Shown here in pieces: positions 63,575 through 64,000 of a DNA stretch of 64,000 nt. Position 1 is the stretch's first letter. Each line of letters opens with the position of its first letter. The notes beneath the pieces were generated by a model. It searched no databases and was not told the DNA's origin. It worked only from the letters and a program-made list of their open reading frames with translations. This stretch comes from Sphingomonas sp. BAUL-RG-20F-R05-02 (lineage in GTDB: Bacteria; Pseudomonadota; Alphaproteobacteria; Sphingomonadales; Sphingomonadaceae), in NCBI RefSeq assembly GCF_022662305.1, contig NZ_JAKNQH010000003.1, forward strand, positions 369,390-433,389, written 5' to 3'. The position numbers and the translations under genes are program-made.

Positions 63575-64000
63575 ATGACTATCAAAGCGATTCTGCAAGC
63601 AAAGGGCGATGCCGTAACCGCGATCGCCCGAACCGCCACCGTTGCCGAAGCGGTGGCGTTGCTCGCGCAGCATCGTATCGGCGCGGTACCGGTGCTGGAT
63701 GGTGAGGATGTCGTCGGCATCTTTTCCGAGCGGGACGTGATCCATGCGCTGGCGGAACACGGCGCGTCAGCGCTGGAGCGGGCAGTGGGTGACGTGATGA
63801 CGGCCCCGGCAATCACGGTGACGCGCGATGAGGCGGCGCTTGGCGCGCTGTCGCTGATGACGCGTCGACGCATCCGCCACTTACCGGTCGTGGAGGAAGG
63901 GCGGATGATCGGCCTCATCTCAATCGGGGATCTCGTAAAATATCGGATCGACCGGATCGAAGCGGATGCCGAGGCAATGCGGACCTACATTCAGGCATCC
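63575..64000 (+). CDS. CBS-domain protein, cut by the window end
   Basis: 142 codons are open to the last base, so the gene is nearly complete. AAGGAGAGG lies before the ATG. Two CBS motifs: AVALLAQHRIGAVPVLDGEDVVGIFSERDVIHAL and ALSLMTRRRIRHLPVVEEGRMIGLISIGDLVKYRID. Stand-alone CBS pairs bind adenine nucleotides or SAM and sense energy state. No upstream partner in the window. Confidence 0.88.
   Translation, partial: MTIKAILQAKGDAVTAIARTATVAEAVALLAQHRIGAVPVLDGEDVVGIFSERDVIHALAEHGASALERAVGDVMTAPAITVTRDEAALGALSLMTRRRIRHLPVVEEGRMIGLISIGDLVKYRIDRIEADAEAMRTYIQAS

Overview
The window reads as a GC-rich (roughly 65 %) chromosome segment of an alphaproteobacterium, most likely a Sphingomonas-type organism. 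Pointers are the gene order prfA-prmC-DUF4167, the divergent ubiG/lysC pair, a complete ybgC-tolQRAB-pal operon, paired DUF4139 proteins, MipA/OmpV, and heavy use of GTG starts with ATGA/GTGA overlaps. No ribosomal RNA or species marker is present, so the genus is an inference.

Bases 1 to about 15063 are the right-hand part of an integrated prophage. It opens inside a truncated GH5-type glycoside hydrolase. It continues with a small membrane/coiled-coil protein, a signal-anchored GH24 endolysin, a Calx-beta/SGNH/SPRY surface protein, a second GH5-type hydrolase and a D12-class adenine methylase, and the block closes with a strong hairpin at 8095-8127. From 8.1 to 12.3 kb lies an accessory (moron-like) zone of small secreted or unknown proteins, separated by a dispersed intergenic repeat and GGCGGAGG hairpins. 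A P4-type tyrosine integrase, a replication-type winged-helix protein and a displaced 3' tRNA fragment (Ala, CGC-like) end the element. The intact tRNA should lie left of the window.

From 15.3 to 25.2 kb is an oxidative sugar-catabolism island: a GntR/FadR-type regulator, aldose 1-dehydrogenase, AraD1/GguC-type protein, 2-oxoglutarate-semialdehyde dehydrogenase and aldonate dehydratase on the minus strand. Divergent from these are a FucP/GluP-type transporter, an SMP-30 lactonase, 2-keto-3-deoxygalactonate kinase and the KDPGal aldolase. The set is best explained as a shared front end for L-arabinose and D-galactose feeding two exits, a Weimberg-type exit to 2-oxoglutarate and a De Ley-Doudoroff exit to pyruvate plus glyceraldehyde 3-phosphate.

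The rest is ordinary chromosome. It holds thiC behind a TPP riboswitch, two tandem Tat-exported ferritin-like proteins, MipA, an osmoprotectant ABC transporter with a fused permease/binding protein, ubiG, lysC, an alpha/beta hydrolase, YjbQ, a nitronate-monooxygenase-like enzyme and the Tol-Pal envelope operon. These are followed by an SPFH/Arc/membrane-protein cassette, an S1/P1 nuclease, isoaspartyl peptidase, acyltransferase, DUF3089 lipase-like protein, ispG, a retropepsin-like protease, a DMT exporter, a GNAT enzyme, ppa, an M61 peptidase and DUF1345. The last genes are hisS-prfA-prmC, a DUF4167 protein, two DUF4139 proteins, a small membrane protein and a CBS-domain protein cut by the window end.
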